Source: JBLMZI01 sp050258755
Lineage (GTDB): Bacteria > Bacillota > Syntrophomonadia > Syntrophomonadales > DTU052
Assembly: GCA_050258755.1 (NCBI GenBank)
Contig: JBLMZI010000002.1
Coordinates: 197,544-261,543 of the forward strand
Length of the DNA stretch: 64,000 nt
Direction of reading: 5' to 3'
The notes below the pieces were generated by a model, which worked only from the letters and a program-made list of their open reading frames with translations, did not search any database and had not been told where the DNA came from. Below are positions 1-7,603 of this stretch, piece by piece. Position numbers and translations under genes: made by a program. Numbering within the stretch: position 1 is the first letter of the stretch; each line of letters begins with the position of its first letter.

Positions 1-210
1 GCGTTTGAAGCCAATATAGGCCGTAAAAACGCCGGCTATGGCCAGAATCAGCTGAACCTCCCAGCGCAGCGGCGTCAGGTGAAACAGATAACGTTCCATC
101 AGACTGCCGGCAGCCGTAAAAAAGGCTAAAATCCCGATCATTCCGAGCAAGACCCATTTGATACTTTTGTGAAAGGCGAACAGCCACCAGAAGCGCTTGC
201 GTACTTTCAT
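1..210 (-). CDS. yvcK: N-terminus of a membrane-anchored YvcK-type protein (partial)
   Basis: Only the first 70 codons are inside the window; the gene runs off the left edge. The visible part starts MKVRKRFWWLF and contains two hydrophobic helices (about residues 18-35 and 50-66) after a basic N-terminus, so the protein is anchored in the membrane by its front end. The catalytic or binding domain is not visible. I name it YvcK because it directly follows rapZ, the usual rapZ-yvcK-whiA order, and because long YvcK forms with N-terminal helices are known in Firmicutes; this is inference from context. The ATG at 210 is preceded by AGGTGA at good spacing. An in-frame ATG at 216 would overlap the rapZ stop as TGATG, so the two genes are probably translationally coupled. 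Confidence 0.55.
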   Translation of the reverse strand, partial: MKVRKRFWWLFAFHKSIKWVLLGMIGILAFFTAAGSLMERYLFHLTPLRWEVQLILAIAGVFTAYIGFKR

Positions 211-215
211 TGGCA

Positions 216-1094
216 TCACCTGTGTTTCTCGATGTCGCGGTGTTTGATGATGGTGCGATAGCCTAACGCGCCGATCTGCCGGCCGATGTGGTTGGTCAGA
301 GCGACCGAGCGGTGCTGACCGCCGGTACAACCGATCGCGGCCACTAAATGGGTCTTTCCTTCCTTGATGTAATGCGGGAGCAGGAAAATGACAAGGTCCA
401 TGAAGCGTTCGATGAAGGCCGTGGTCACGTCGGAATTCAGAACGAAGTCGATAACATCCGGGTCTTCCCCGGTGTGATCGGCCATCGACTCAATGTATTT
501 CGGATTCGGCAGAAAACGGACATCCATCACCAGATCGGAGTCCATCGGGAGACCGTACTTGAAGCCGAACGAGACCAGGGTCACGGTCAGCTCGCTGTCG
601 GAACCGCTGGCATAAAGCCGGCTCAGTTCCGCTTTTAAGGCGTGTACGTTAATCCCGGTGGTGTCGATGATCGTGTTGGCCTTGCCGCGCAGTTCCGCCA
701 GCATTTTGCGTTCCTGCTTGATAGCTTCGGTCACGTCCCCGTCCGGATTCAGAGGATGTTTGCGGCGGGACTCCTTGAAACGCCGGATCAGCGCTTCTTC
801 GGAGGCTTCCAGAAAAATGATTTCATAACGGATCCCCAGGGCCCTCAGGTCGTCCAGGGCCCGGGACAGGTCGTTAAAGAACCAGCCGCCGCGCACGTCA
901 ACCACAAAAGCGACCCGCTTGATGCGCCCTTCACTCTGGTTGGACAGCTCGGTGAACTTGGGAATCAAGGCCGGAGGCATGTTGTCAACACAGAAAAAGC
1001 CAAGATCTTCAATCGCGTTGGCCGCAGTGGTTTTGCCCGCGCCGGAAAGCCCGGTCACGATCAGTACATGCAGATCGTTTGTCGCGTGTTCCAT
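216..1094 (-). CDS. rapZ: RapZ/YvcJ nucleotide-binding protein
   Basis: 292 residues, normal length for the family. The N-terminal P-loop GLSGAGKTTA (about residues 15-24) binds ATP/GTP, and the C-terminal half has the conserved IGCTGGQHRSVA stretch of the RapZ C-terminal domain. In Gammaproteobacteria RapZ guides decay of the GlmZ small RNA. In Firmicutes the YvcJ homologue hydrolyses GTP and affects competence and the cell envelope through a less clear mechanism. It is followed immediately by the yvcK-like gene. The ATG is preceded by a G-rich GGGGGGTAAG site. A SIS-type sugar isomerase lies upstream, which fits the family's link to amino-sugar metabolism, though the coupling here is only positional. 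Confidence 0.93.
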   Translation of the reverse strand: MEHATNDLHVLIVTGLSGAGKTTAANAIEDLGFFCVDNMPPALIPKFTELSNQSEGRIKRVAFVVDVRGGWFFNDLSRALDDLRALGIRYEIIFLEASEEALIRRFKESRRKHPLNPDGDVTEAIKQERKMLAELRGKANTIIDTTGINVHALKAELSRLYASGSDSELTVTLVSFGFKYGLPMDSDLVMDVRFLPNPKYIESMADHTGEDPDVIDFVLNSDVTTAFIERFMDLVIFLLPHYIKEGKTHLVAAIGCTGGQHRSVALTNHIGRQIGALGYRTIIKHRDIEKHR

Positions 1095-1133
1095 AACTTA
1101 CCCCCCAAACTCTCCAATCCTTCGCTTCCGCCG

Positions 1134-1155
1134 GTCAGAGGAACCGTCCCCTGAC
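1134..1155. repeat. REP-like hairpin after the SIS gene
   Basis: A nine-pair hairpin (minus strand GTCAGGGGA, loop CGGT, TCCTCTGAC) lies between the stop of the SIS gene and the start of rapZ. There is no T-run, so it is not a classic terminator. The core GGGGACGGTTCC resembles short palindromes seen around REP-associated transposases in Firmicutes; that link is from memory. A second perfect 14-base palindrome (GACTGAGCTCAGTC, 1153-1166) overlaps the SIS stop codon. Confidence 0.45.
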
Positions 1156-1160
1156 TGAGC

Positions 1161-2210
1161 TCAGTCTCTCTTTGCTGCAGCCACTGCCGCGCACAATTCC
1201 GATTCGATCGCTTCCTGCGGGTGTAGACCGTACAGTTCGGCCAGATAAGCGCTGACCCAGTCACCCAGGTAGATCAGCCAGAGTGTGCGGGCCATTCGGG
1301 ATTCGCCTGCGGGCTTTAAGGTGAGAATCACCTTTACCCGGTCCCGGGCAAGCTCGGAGGCCCGTTCAAAAAGGTCGCGCCGGAATTCGTCCTCCATGCC
1401 GTCGGTCAGCAGAATGACCGAGGCGCGGTTCACTACGGCTTTGGGCTGGCGCAGGCCCAACCAATCGGCCAGAGCGAGTTCCGGAAGCTGGCCCGAAATC
1501 GCCGATACCTGAGAAATTCGATTCAACTGGCGTTTCCAGCGCTGAGCGGCCGCGCCGGTAGCGTCACCGGATCCCCATATCACGGGCAATGCCATGAAAA
1601 ACTGTTCCGCCAAAATCCGGGCCTGGTTAAACGGCAGTTGCTTTTTTGGCTCGACTTCGCGCCGCAGCGCGCGCATCACCCGGATCGCTTCCATGATTTC
1701 CGCACGCGGGTCGGGAATCAGCCCGGATGCGGCCAGCGTCAGCAGCAGCAGGATCACCGTGGGATAAAGCGAGGTGCCGCCGAGCAGCCCGGCTGGCAGC
1801 CGAATCGCCGGATCCGACCGGCGCCGGGCCATGCGGGCCAGATCGCCGCCGCCGGAAACCACCAGCATCGAAGCGCCGCGCGCCGCGGCCTCATGATACA
1901 GGCGAATCATATCCGGCGGATTCCCGCTATAGCTTATCAGGATGACCAGGGTTCCGGCACTGACAAATGCCGGCAGGTGAGAATCCCCGAGCACAATCAA
2001 CGGACACGGGAGCCGGTCCGAGGTAAAAGCCTGCAAACAGGCCCCGGCTGCCGCCGAGGTGCCGACACCGACAACAACGATTTGATCCGGCTGTCCGGCT
2101 GGCAGCGGTTGAACCGCCCGCCGCAGCATCGTGCGCATCTGGTGAGGAATTTTATCAAGATGTTGAAAAGCAGTCTCTGGATTAACCGTTAAGCCCGGGT
2201 GAAACGGCAT
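1161..2210 (-). CDS. SIS-domain phosphoglucose/phosphomannose isomerase
   Basis: 349 residues from the chosen ATG at 2210. The start is fixed by a strong GGGGAGG eight bases upstream; the open frame extends further but that part lies inside the neighbouring kinase and has no such site. The N-terminal SIS domain shows VVVGVGTSAAAG and LVILISYSGNPPDM, typical of sugar-phosphate binding. The C-terminal half fits the bact-PGI_C type seen in bifunctional phosphoglucose/phosphomannose isomerases, which interconvert glucose-6-P or mannose-6-P with fructose-6-P. It overlaps the end of the ROK kinase by 29 bases, so the two are co-translated and likely act in sequence on hexoses. A classical pgi also exists at 6176-7543, so the preferred substrate here may be mannose-6-P. 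Confidence 0.8.
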   Translation of the reverse strand: MPFHPGLTVNPETAFQHLDKIPHQMRTMLRRAVQPLPAGQPDQIVVVGVGTSAAAGACLQAFTSDRLPCPLIVLGDSHLPAFVSAGTLVILISYSGNPPDMIRLYHEAAARGASMLVVSGGGDLARMARRRSDPAIRLPAGLLGGTSLYPTVILLLLTLAASGLIPDPRAEIMEAIRVMRALRREVEPKKQLPFNQARILAEQFFMALPVIWGSGDATGAAAQRWKRQLNRISQVSAISGQLPELALADWLGLRQPKAVVNRASVILLTDGMEDEFRRDLFERASELARDRVKVILTLKPAGESRMARTLWLIYLGDWVSAYLAELYGLHPQEAIESELCAAVAAAKRD

Positions 2211-3186
2211 GGTTTTGTCCTCCCCAAATCCGCTGGGCATACAAGCCGCAGCCCAACAAACCCGCCGCCGGACCCAATCGGGACGGCAGGATCTCAAGAC
2301 CATGCCGCAACCGTGGATAGGTCCGCTGGCGGAGCTGTTCCCAGATCCGCTCATAATACCGTTCGCCGACCTGCATCAGGCCGCCCCCAAGAACGACTGC
2401 GTTCGGATTGAGCGCATTTACGAGATTCGCAATGCCAATTCCGAGATAATCAAAGGCCTCCAGCAGGATGCGCTCGGCGGCTCCGTCCCCCTGCCTGGCC
2501 GCCTCTGCCACCATCCGCGCGTCGATGAGCGAGGGGTCGTCACCGGTCAGTTCAGCCAGACGGCCGGCATATCCACCGCCGACCAGCAAGCGGCCAGCAC
2601 GCGCCACCGCTGTACCGGAAGCCATCATTTCCAGACAGCCGCGGTTTTGACAATTGCACATAGGCCCGTTCGGTTCCACCGTCATATGCCCGAATTCTCC
2701 GGCTGCGCCGTGTGCGCCGTGAAAAATACTGCCTCCCAGAATCAGGCCGCCGCCGATCCCGGTGCTGACGGTCAAATATAGCAAAACCTGATGCCGGCCC
2801 GCATAGCCAATCGCCTGCTCGGCCAGTGCGGCCAGATTGGCATCGTTTTCAAGGGCCACCGGAATCTTCAGGCGGCCGGTCAGCATCGCCGCAAGCGGCA
2901 CCTGCTCCCAACCTGGCAGATTCGGGGTCTGGTGGACAATACCGGTTTCCGGGTCAAGCGGTCCGGGCGAGCCGACCACCAATCCTTTGAGATCGCCGGG
3001 CGACAGATTCAACTGCCCCAGAAGCCCGCCGAGACTTTCCATCATACAGCCGACCACGCCATCCGGCCCGCAGTCACAGGGGGTCGGCCGTTCATCAGTC
3101 CCCAGCACTTCGCCGGCATCGCCGAAAATTCCGCTTAAAATTTTGGTTCCGCCAAGGTCAATCCCGGCCAGCCGTTCTGATTTCAC
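2182..3186 (-). CDS. glk: ROK-family sugar kinase, probable glucokinase
   Basis: 334 residues. The ATP-binding motif AGIDLGGTKI lies at the N-terminus, a second glycine-rich phosphate-binding segment STGIGGGLILGG lies near the middle, and the ROK zinc motif CNCQNRGCLE follows an EFGHMTVEP segment that supplies the sugar-binding Glu and zinc-binding His. The product would phosphorylate glucose or a related hexose with ATP. The start is GTG, with GAGGT ten bases upstream; the next ATG is out of frame. It begins seven bases past the stop of the DUF362 gene and overlaps the downstream SIS isomerase, suggesting one transcript. The zinc motif carries Gln where Gly is usual, a minor variation. Confidence 0.88.
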   Translation of the reverse strand: MKSERLAGIDLGGTKILSGIFGDAGEVLGTDERPTPCDCGPDGVVGCMMESLGGLLGQLNLSPGDLKGLVVGSPGPLDPETGIVHQTPNLPGWEQVPLAAMLTGRLKIPVALENDANLAALAEQAIGYAGRHQVLLYLTVSTGIGGGLILGGSIFHGAHGAAGEFGHMTVEPNGPMCNCQNRGCLEMMASGTAVARAGRLLVGGGYAGRLAELTGDDPSLIDARMVAEAARQGDGAAERILLEAFDYLGIGIANLVNALNPNAVVLGGGLMQVGERYYERIWEQLRQRTYPRLRHGLEILPSRLGPAAGLLGCGLYAQRIWGGQNHAVSPGLNG

Positions 3187-3192
3187 AGCGCA

Positions 3193-4293
3193 TCAGACCT
3201 CTATCAGTCGATATGCCCGTTCGCCCAACCCGATCTTTTCGGCGTGTTCCAGCTGGAAGCGCCAGTCGACCGCCGGGTGCACGGTGCGGAACTTATCTTC
3301 TCCGGGGTGAACGTGTTCTATCATGGAACCGCGTACGGCATCCGCCTGGTTAACCAGATCGGTACAGGCCTGATCCAGGGCGACCGGGTCCATCGATGCG
3401 AGAATGCCGATATCCGGCGCGATCGGAATGTCGTTAAACGCGTAGCAGTCGCACTGTGGGCTGATATCCATGACAAAGCTGATATAGCCGACCTTGCCTT
3501 CTTTACCGGCCACCGCGCCCAACGCGTACTCGGCCATCTTTTCCTGGCACGCGCGCGGCGTCGTCTTCCAACTGATCGCGATCGCGCCATGCGGGCAGGT
3601 CACGGCGCATTCGCCGCATCCATAGCAGGTGGCATGATCGATCACCGCCAGTTTTCCTTCCACCTCGATCGCGTTGACCGGGCACCATTTGCTGCACTTT
3701 TTGCAGGCTTTGCAGCGCTGGTCGTCGACCGATGGCATCACGTCCGAATGCATCTGCTGTTTACCGCTGCGGGACCCGAACCCCATGCCGATATTTTTCA
3801 GGGCCCCACCGAGGCCGGTGAGCTCATGCCCCTTGAAGTGGGTCATCACGATCATCGCATCGGCATGTACCGCGGCAGCGCCGATGTGGACTTCCTTGAA
3901 GTGTTCCCCTTGAATCGGTACTTTGACATAGTCCTTTCCGGTCAGCCCATCGGCGATAACCAGCGGCGCGCCGACCACAGCATAGGCAAATCCGTTTGCC
4001 ACGGCCGTTTCCAGGTGATCCACCGCGTTACCGCGGCTGCCGCGATACAGGGTATTCGAATCGGTCAGAAACGGGCGGCCGCCGAGTTTCTTTGTCTTCT
4101 CAACCACCCGGCGCACATAGGGCGGCCGGATATAGGCCATATTGCCTAGTTCGCCGAAATGCAGCTTGATCGCAACCAGATCGTTTTTAGCGACAATTCC
4201 TTTCATCCCAGCCTTATCAAATAACTTCTCAAGCTTGTCCAAAAGACTGATATCGTTTTTCGTCCGCAAATTGGTGAAAAAAACGTCTGCCAA
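3193..4293 (-). CDS. DUF362 protein with two [4Fe-4S] clusters
   Basis: 366 residues. The N-terminal two thirds fit the DUF362 family; the segment around residues 185-250 holds two ferredoxin motifs, CKACKKCSKWCP and CYGCGECAVTCP, each of the CxxCxxCxxxCP type, so the protein should carry two [4Fe-4S] clusters. A role in electron transfer or as a redox maturation factor is likely, but the reaction is not known. No signal peptide or membrane helix is visible. The start is TTG with GAGGGGG upstream at good spacing. It lies between a HAD phosphatase and the ROK kinase, all close-packed. A ferredoxin-rich protein fits an anaerobic or facultative life style. Confidence 0.85.
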   Translation of the reverse strand: MADVFFTNLRTKNDISLLDKLEKLFDKAGMKGIVAKNDLVAIKLHFGELGNMAYIRPPYVRRVVEKTKKLGGRPFLTDSNTLYRGSRGNAVDHLETAVANGFAYAVVGAPLVIADGLTGKDYVKVPIQGEHFKEVHIGAAAVHADAMIVMTHFKGHELTGLGGALKNIGMGFGSRSGKQQMHSDVMPSVDDQRCKACKKCSKWCPVNAIEVEGKLAVIDHATCYGCGECAVTCPHGAIAISWKTTPRACQEKMAEYALGAVAGKEGKVGYISFVMDISPQCDCYAFNDIPIAPDIGILASMDPVALDQACTDLVNQADAVRGSMIEHVHPGEDKFRTVHPAVDWRFQLEHAEKIGLGERAYRLIEV

Positions 4294-4318
4294 CGGTTTT
4301 CCCCCTCTCGATTTGTGC

Positions 4319-5128
4319 TTATTCTTTTGTAAAAACCAGCCTTTCCAGCGCGTCAGCCACCCCGTCCTCGTCGTTGGTGCCGGTCACATAGTCGGCTGCC
4401 GCTTTTACTTCAGGCCAGGCATTGGCAACCGCGACGCCGATTCCGGCCCATTCAAGCATATCCAGATCGTTGTAACTGTCACCGATAGCCAGTATGTCTT
4501 CCCGGGGGATCCCGTAATGGGCGGCAACGGAGGCCAGCGCAAGGCCTTTGGTGGCTTCAGGGTGCATAATCTCAAGAAAATTAGGCTTGGATCTGGTAAT
4601 ATGCAGCCGGAGCCCAAACTCCGTTTTTAACGCCGCTTCAAAGGAAAGCAGCTGGTCGATCCGGTTATTGATCACGATCAGCTTGGTTGGGCGGCCGGTT
4701 TTGATTTTCTCTGCCAGCGCCGGATCAATCACCGGCTCCACGCCGGAAAGATCGGCATAGGCCTTTCCTTCGGCGCTCAAACGTTCCATATATAAATTGT
4801 CACAGAAATACGTTTGGTAATGCAGCCCGCGAGCTTTCACCCGCTCGATCACCGCGGCCGCATCCGCGGGCGGCACCGGTTTTTCGTAAAAAACCTCGCC
4901 CGATAACGCGCTTTTGACCAGCGCGCCCTGATACGTAATCAGCGGCACATCCATTTCCAGTTCCTCGGCATATGGGCGGGCCGACCGAAACATGCGGCCA
5001 GTGGCAAGCGTAAGCTTGATCCCCTGTTTTCTCAGCCGTTTTAGCACCGCACGGGTGCGCAGCGAAATCGTCAGCCGGGAGGTCAGCAGGGTATCGTCCA
5101 AATCAAGCGCGATCAGTTGTACCGGCAT
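4319..5128 (-). CDS. Cof-type HAD-IIB phosphatase
   Basis: 269 residues. Motif I is ALDLDDTLL with the two catalytic Asp near the N-terminus, motif II the LATGR segment, motif III a Lys near residue 195 (KPNFLEIMHPEATKG) and motif IV GDSYNDLDML, which binds magnesium. The order and the large C2-type cap between motifs II and III match Cof/YidA proteins, which remove phosphate from sugar phosphates, nucleotides or cofactors such as FMN precursors. The substrate cannot be told from sequence. It ends 25 bases before the DUF362 start and begins eight bases after the small membrane protein gene, so it belongs to the same transcription unit. Confidence 0.9.
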   Translation of the reverse strand: MPVQLIALDLDDTLLTSRLTISLRTRAVLKRLRKQGIKLTLATGRMFRSARPYAEELEMDVPLITYQGALVKSALSGEVFYEKPVPPADAAAVIERVKARGLHYQTYFCDNLYMERLSAEGKAYADLSGVEPVIDPALAEKIKTGRPTKLIVINNRIDQLLSFEAALKTEFGLRLHITRSKPNFLEIMHPEATKGLALASVAAHYGIPREDILAIGDSYNDLDMLEWAGIGVAVANAWPEVKAAADYVTGTNDEDGVADALERLVFTKE

Positions 5129-5136
5129 ATTCTTCC

Positions 5137-5478
5137 CTAATCTTTAAAGAACCAGCCCGCAACCGTGCTGATCACCGACAGCATCAGCGCTGCAAGGATT
5201 GCGGTCCAGAAACTGTTGATGTCAAATCCTTTGACGACCACGCTGGTCAGCCAGAACGATAACCCATTGATCACCAGGGTAAACAGCCCAAGGGTCAGGA
5301 TATTAATGGGCAGGGTCAGCAGTACAATCAATGGACGGATAACGGCATTGACCACCGCAAGCACAATCGTCCCAAAAACCGCGCCCCATCCCGCGATGTG
5401 GAAGTTTGGCTGGAGCAAATAAGCAATCAGATAAAGTGCCGCAATATTTATCCCCCAACGAATCAGCCAGTTTTTCAC
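5137..5478 (-). CDS. Phage-holin-like (YvlD-type) four-helix membrane protein
   Basis: 113 residues, almost entirely hydrophobic, with about four membrane helices separated by short loops (approximately 5-22, 27-45, 52-72, 85-108). It contains the typical NAVIRPLIVLLTLPINILTLGLF segment of the family named after a mycobacteriophage holin, split here by me as NAVIRP and LTLPINILTLG. In cellular chromosomes these proteins (B. subtilis YvlD) are not phage remnants; their role is unknown but probably in envelope physiology. The start is GTG behind GAGGAGGGG. A candidate extended -10 lies about 40 bases upstream, so this gene may begin the operon that runs to rapZ. Confidence 0.85.
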   Translation of the reverse strand: MKNWLIRWGINIAALYLIAYLLQPNFHIAGWGAVFGTIVLAVVNAVIRPLIVLLTLPINILTLGLFTLVINGLSFWLTSVVVKGFDINSFWTAILAALMLSVISTVAGWFFKD

Positions 5479-5516
5479 CCGAACCCCTCCTCAAAGAAAT
5501 GATTTCCACACTATTC

Positions 5517-5525
5517 AGTATAACA
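5517..5525 (-). promoter_or_regulatory. Extended -10 promoter candidate before the holin-like gene
   Basis: Minus strand TGTTATACT is an extended -10 element. No good -35 is seen. It would start transcription about 30 bases before the GTG of the holin-like gene. Confidence 0.35.
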
Positions 5526-5566
5526 AACCGCCCTGAAAGCCGATAAGCGGAACGCTTACGGCATCC

Positions 5567-6151
5567 CTATTCGCAGCGGGTCGGCTGAGCATACCCAAAG
5601 ATCAACTTGTCGGCCAGCACCCGGCCCCGTTCCAGAAACACGCCCAATTTCTCGGCATTAGGCCGTCCCCGGAGGCCCGGGCAGACCAGTGATTCTACTT
5701 CGGAAAACCCGAACAATCTTAAGAATTGCCCGTATCGTTCGGTCACGCCATGCCCCAGTCCGGCATTGTCCTGTCCGGAAGGAACCACCAAAACCGCAGT
5801 TTTTCCGGATGGAACCCGCGGTTTATAATTAGGACCCCAGAACGAATAACAACGATCAAAGAACTGTTTGAACTGTCCGGTTACATCGAAGAAGTAGACC
5901 GGCGAACCGAACAGAATAACGTCCGCCGCAAGAATGTCACAATATATGCGGGTCGCATCGTCAAGAATCACGCAGTGGTCTGTCTTGGTCTTACAAGCCA
6001 TACAGCCCTGGCAGCCCCGGTAGGACAGCTTGTTCAGGTGAATCGTTTCGCCCGCCCAACCGGCCTGATCGAAATGCTCCATCAGCGCAGCCAGTAAAGC
6101 GGCTGTGTTCCCTTGTTCGTGAGGGCTGCCATTGATTGCGAGTACTTTCAT
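5567..6151 (-). CDS. Flavodoxin-fold NAD(P)H-dependent FMN reductase
   Basis: 194 residues. The start MKVLAINGSPHEQGNT is the FMN-phosphate loop of the NADPH-dependent FMN reductase/iron-sulfur flavoprotein group; GCQGCMACK (near residue 46) is the cysteine motif seen in the iron-sulfur flavoprotein-like branch, and GSPVYFFDVTGQFKQFFDR is the second flavin-contact region. The product is probably a soluble flavoprotein that moves electrons from NAD(P)H or ferredoxin to a quinone, metal or other acceptor. Only three close cysteines are visible, so a cluster is not certain. The ATG is preceded by GGGGAGAGG. It lies 24 bases after pgi and may share its transcript. Confidence 0.85.
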   Translation of the reverse strand: MKVLAINGSPHEQGNTAALLAALMEHFDQAGWAGETIHLNKLSYRGCQGCMACKTKTDHCVILDDATRIYCDILAADVILFGSPVYFFDVTGQFKQFFDRCYSFWGPNYKPRVPSGKTAVLVVPSGQDNAGLGHGVTERYGQFLRLFGFSEVESLVCPGLRGRPNAEKLGVFLERGRVLADKLIFGYAQPTRCE

Positions 6152-6175
6152 TTTCCTCTCCCCAAGCGCCGTAAT

Positions 6176-7543
6176 TTATAGGTGGTAAATCCGTTCGCGG
6201 TTTCGGTGCTGTTCGATCTGCCGCTGGTAATCGGCCCTTACTTCGCGATAATCGGGCCTCCCCATGATGGCGTATGTCATATTTTTCCCTTCCTCAACCC
6301 CGGGCTGGTTATACGGATCGATGCCCCACAGCTCGGCGGAGAAGGCCACAAGGGCTTCATAGAAATAGAACAAGGCCCCTAGGGAGGCGCCGTCGACCCC
6401 GCGCACGGTGACCTCATAACACGGATGACCGGCCCGGATCAGGCTGATGGCGGTGGCAACCCGTTCGGTATCCAGCTGCCCTTTCATGGTATGACCGCCG
6501 AAATAGGTATATTCATTTTCATGTTCGAATCCGGACGGAAGCACAGGATCATTCGGCACCGTGTTCAGGTATACGAAACCGAACACCTTGTCAGCCGGCC
6601 CTTCTTTGAACAGCTGAAGGAGCGAGTGTTGGTCGGTAGCCCCGACACAAGCCAGCGGCGTGGTTCCAGTGTGAACCTCTTCCTGGTTCAGGTTTTCGCT
6701 TTTGCCCAGGCTTTCAGCCCACAGCTGCATGAACCAGAGGCCAAACTCGGACAGTAGGCTGCTGTAATTAAACAGCACATGGATATTCCGGTGATAATTT
6801 GCCTGTTGATACAGCGCGGCGCCAAGCAGAAACAGCCCGTTTTTCAGCACCGGCTGTTCAAGAATACTGCGGTGAACTGAATCGGCGCCGTCCAGGAGCG
6901 CAGCGGCGTCAATCCCTGCAATCTCAGCGGGCAGAAAGCCGACCGACGAAAGCACCGAGAAACGGCCTGGAAGACCCCCGGGAATGTGGAAAAGCCGGCA
7001 CTTCAGGTCGGCGGCAATCCGGTTGATACCGTTTTCCTTTTTATCGCAGATGATAATCACATCTTCCGGCTTTCCGCCAGCGGACCGGTAGCGTTCCAGG
7101 AAATAGACGAAATTGGCGGCCGTTTCAGGCGTAGCGCCTGATTTGCTCGTATAGATCAAGGCCGTTTTGGCCATATCGATCGTGTTTTCAAGGTGGGAAA
7201 CCAGTACCGGATCGATGTTGTCCAGCACAAAAAGCCTCGGACGCCCGCCCGGCGTTAAATTGTAATACGGTCCTTTGAGAAACTGCAGCACAGCCCGGGT
7301 TCCGAGCGCAGAGCCGCCGATGCCTAACAGGACGACGTTTTCACAGCGCCGTGCCACTTCCTCAGCAGCCGCCTTGATTTCCGGCAGAACCGCGCGTTCA
7401 TTCAAGGACAGATTCAACGGTGTTTCCCCCGCCGCCAGTTTCTGCCGGAACGCTTCGAACCGGGCTCCGTATTTTTCCGCCATTGCGCTGATGGCGTCTT
7501 CAATGACCAGGTTTCCTAGATCCAGACGGATATGCCCGTTCAT
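6176..7543 (-). CDS. pgi: Glucose-6-phosphate isomerase
   Basis: 455 residues, the compact form usual in Firmicutes. Visible family motifs are VVLLGIGGSALGTRAV (substrate-phosphate loop), TSKSGATPET (second SIS-like phosphate loop) and a C-terminal GVEEGKNMTYAIMGR with the conserved lysine. The enzyme interconverts glucose-6-P and fructose-6-P in glycolysis and gluconeogenesis in the cytosol. The ATG follows GGAGGGATCAA. It starts about 60 bases after the stop of uvrC. With the ROK kinase and the SIS isomerase in the same stretch, the region carries hexose entry steps twice over. Confidence 0.96.
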   Translation of the reverse strand: MNGHIRLDLGNLVIEDAISAMAEKYGARFEAFRQKLAAGETPLNLSLNERAVLPEIKAAAEEVARRCENVVLLGIGGSALGTRAVLQFLKGPYYNLTPGGRPRLFVLDNIDPVLVSHLENTIDMAKTALIYTSKSGATPETAANFVYFLERYRSAGGKPEDVIIICDKKENGINRIAADLKCRLFHIPGGLPGRFSVLSSVGFLPAEIAGIDAAALLDGADSVHRSILEQPVLKNGLFLLGAALYQQANYHRNIHVLFNYSSLLSEFGLWFMQLWAESLGKSENLNQEEVHTGTTPLACVGATDQHSLLQLFKEGPADKVFGFVYLNTVPNDPVLPSGFEHENEYTYFGGHTMKGQLDTERVATAISLIRAGHPCYEVTVRGVDGASLGALFYFYEALVAFSAELWGIDPYNQPGVEEGKNMTYAIMGRPDYREVRADYQRQIEQHRNRERIYHL

Positions 7544-7603
7544 TTGATCCCTCCATATCTTTCGATAGGTTCTTTCTGTATTCCGTGCCGCTGAGCCAAG
7601 CGA

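Noticed and set aside
5137..5478. Phage origin for the holin-like gene
   Set aside because: No other phage gene nearby; the family is common on normal chromosomes.
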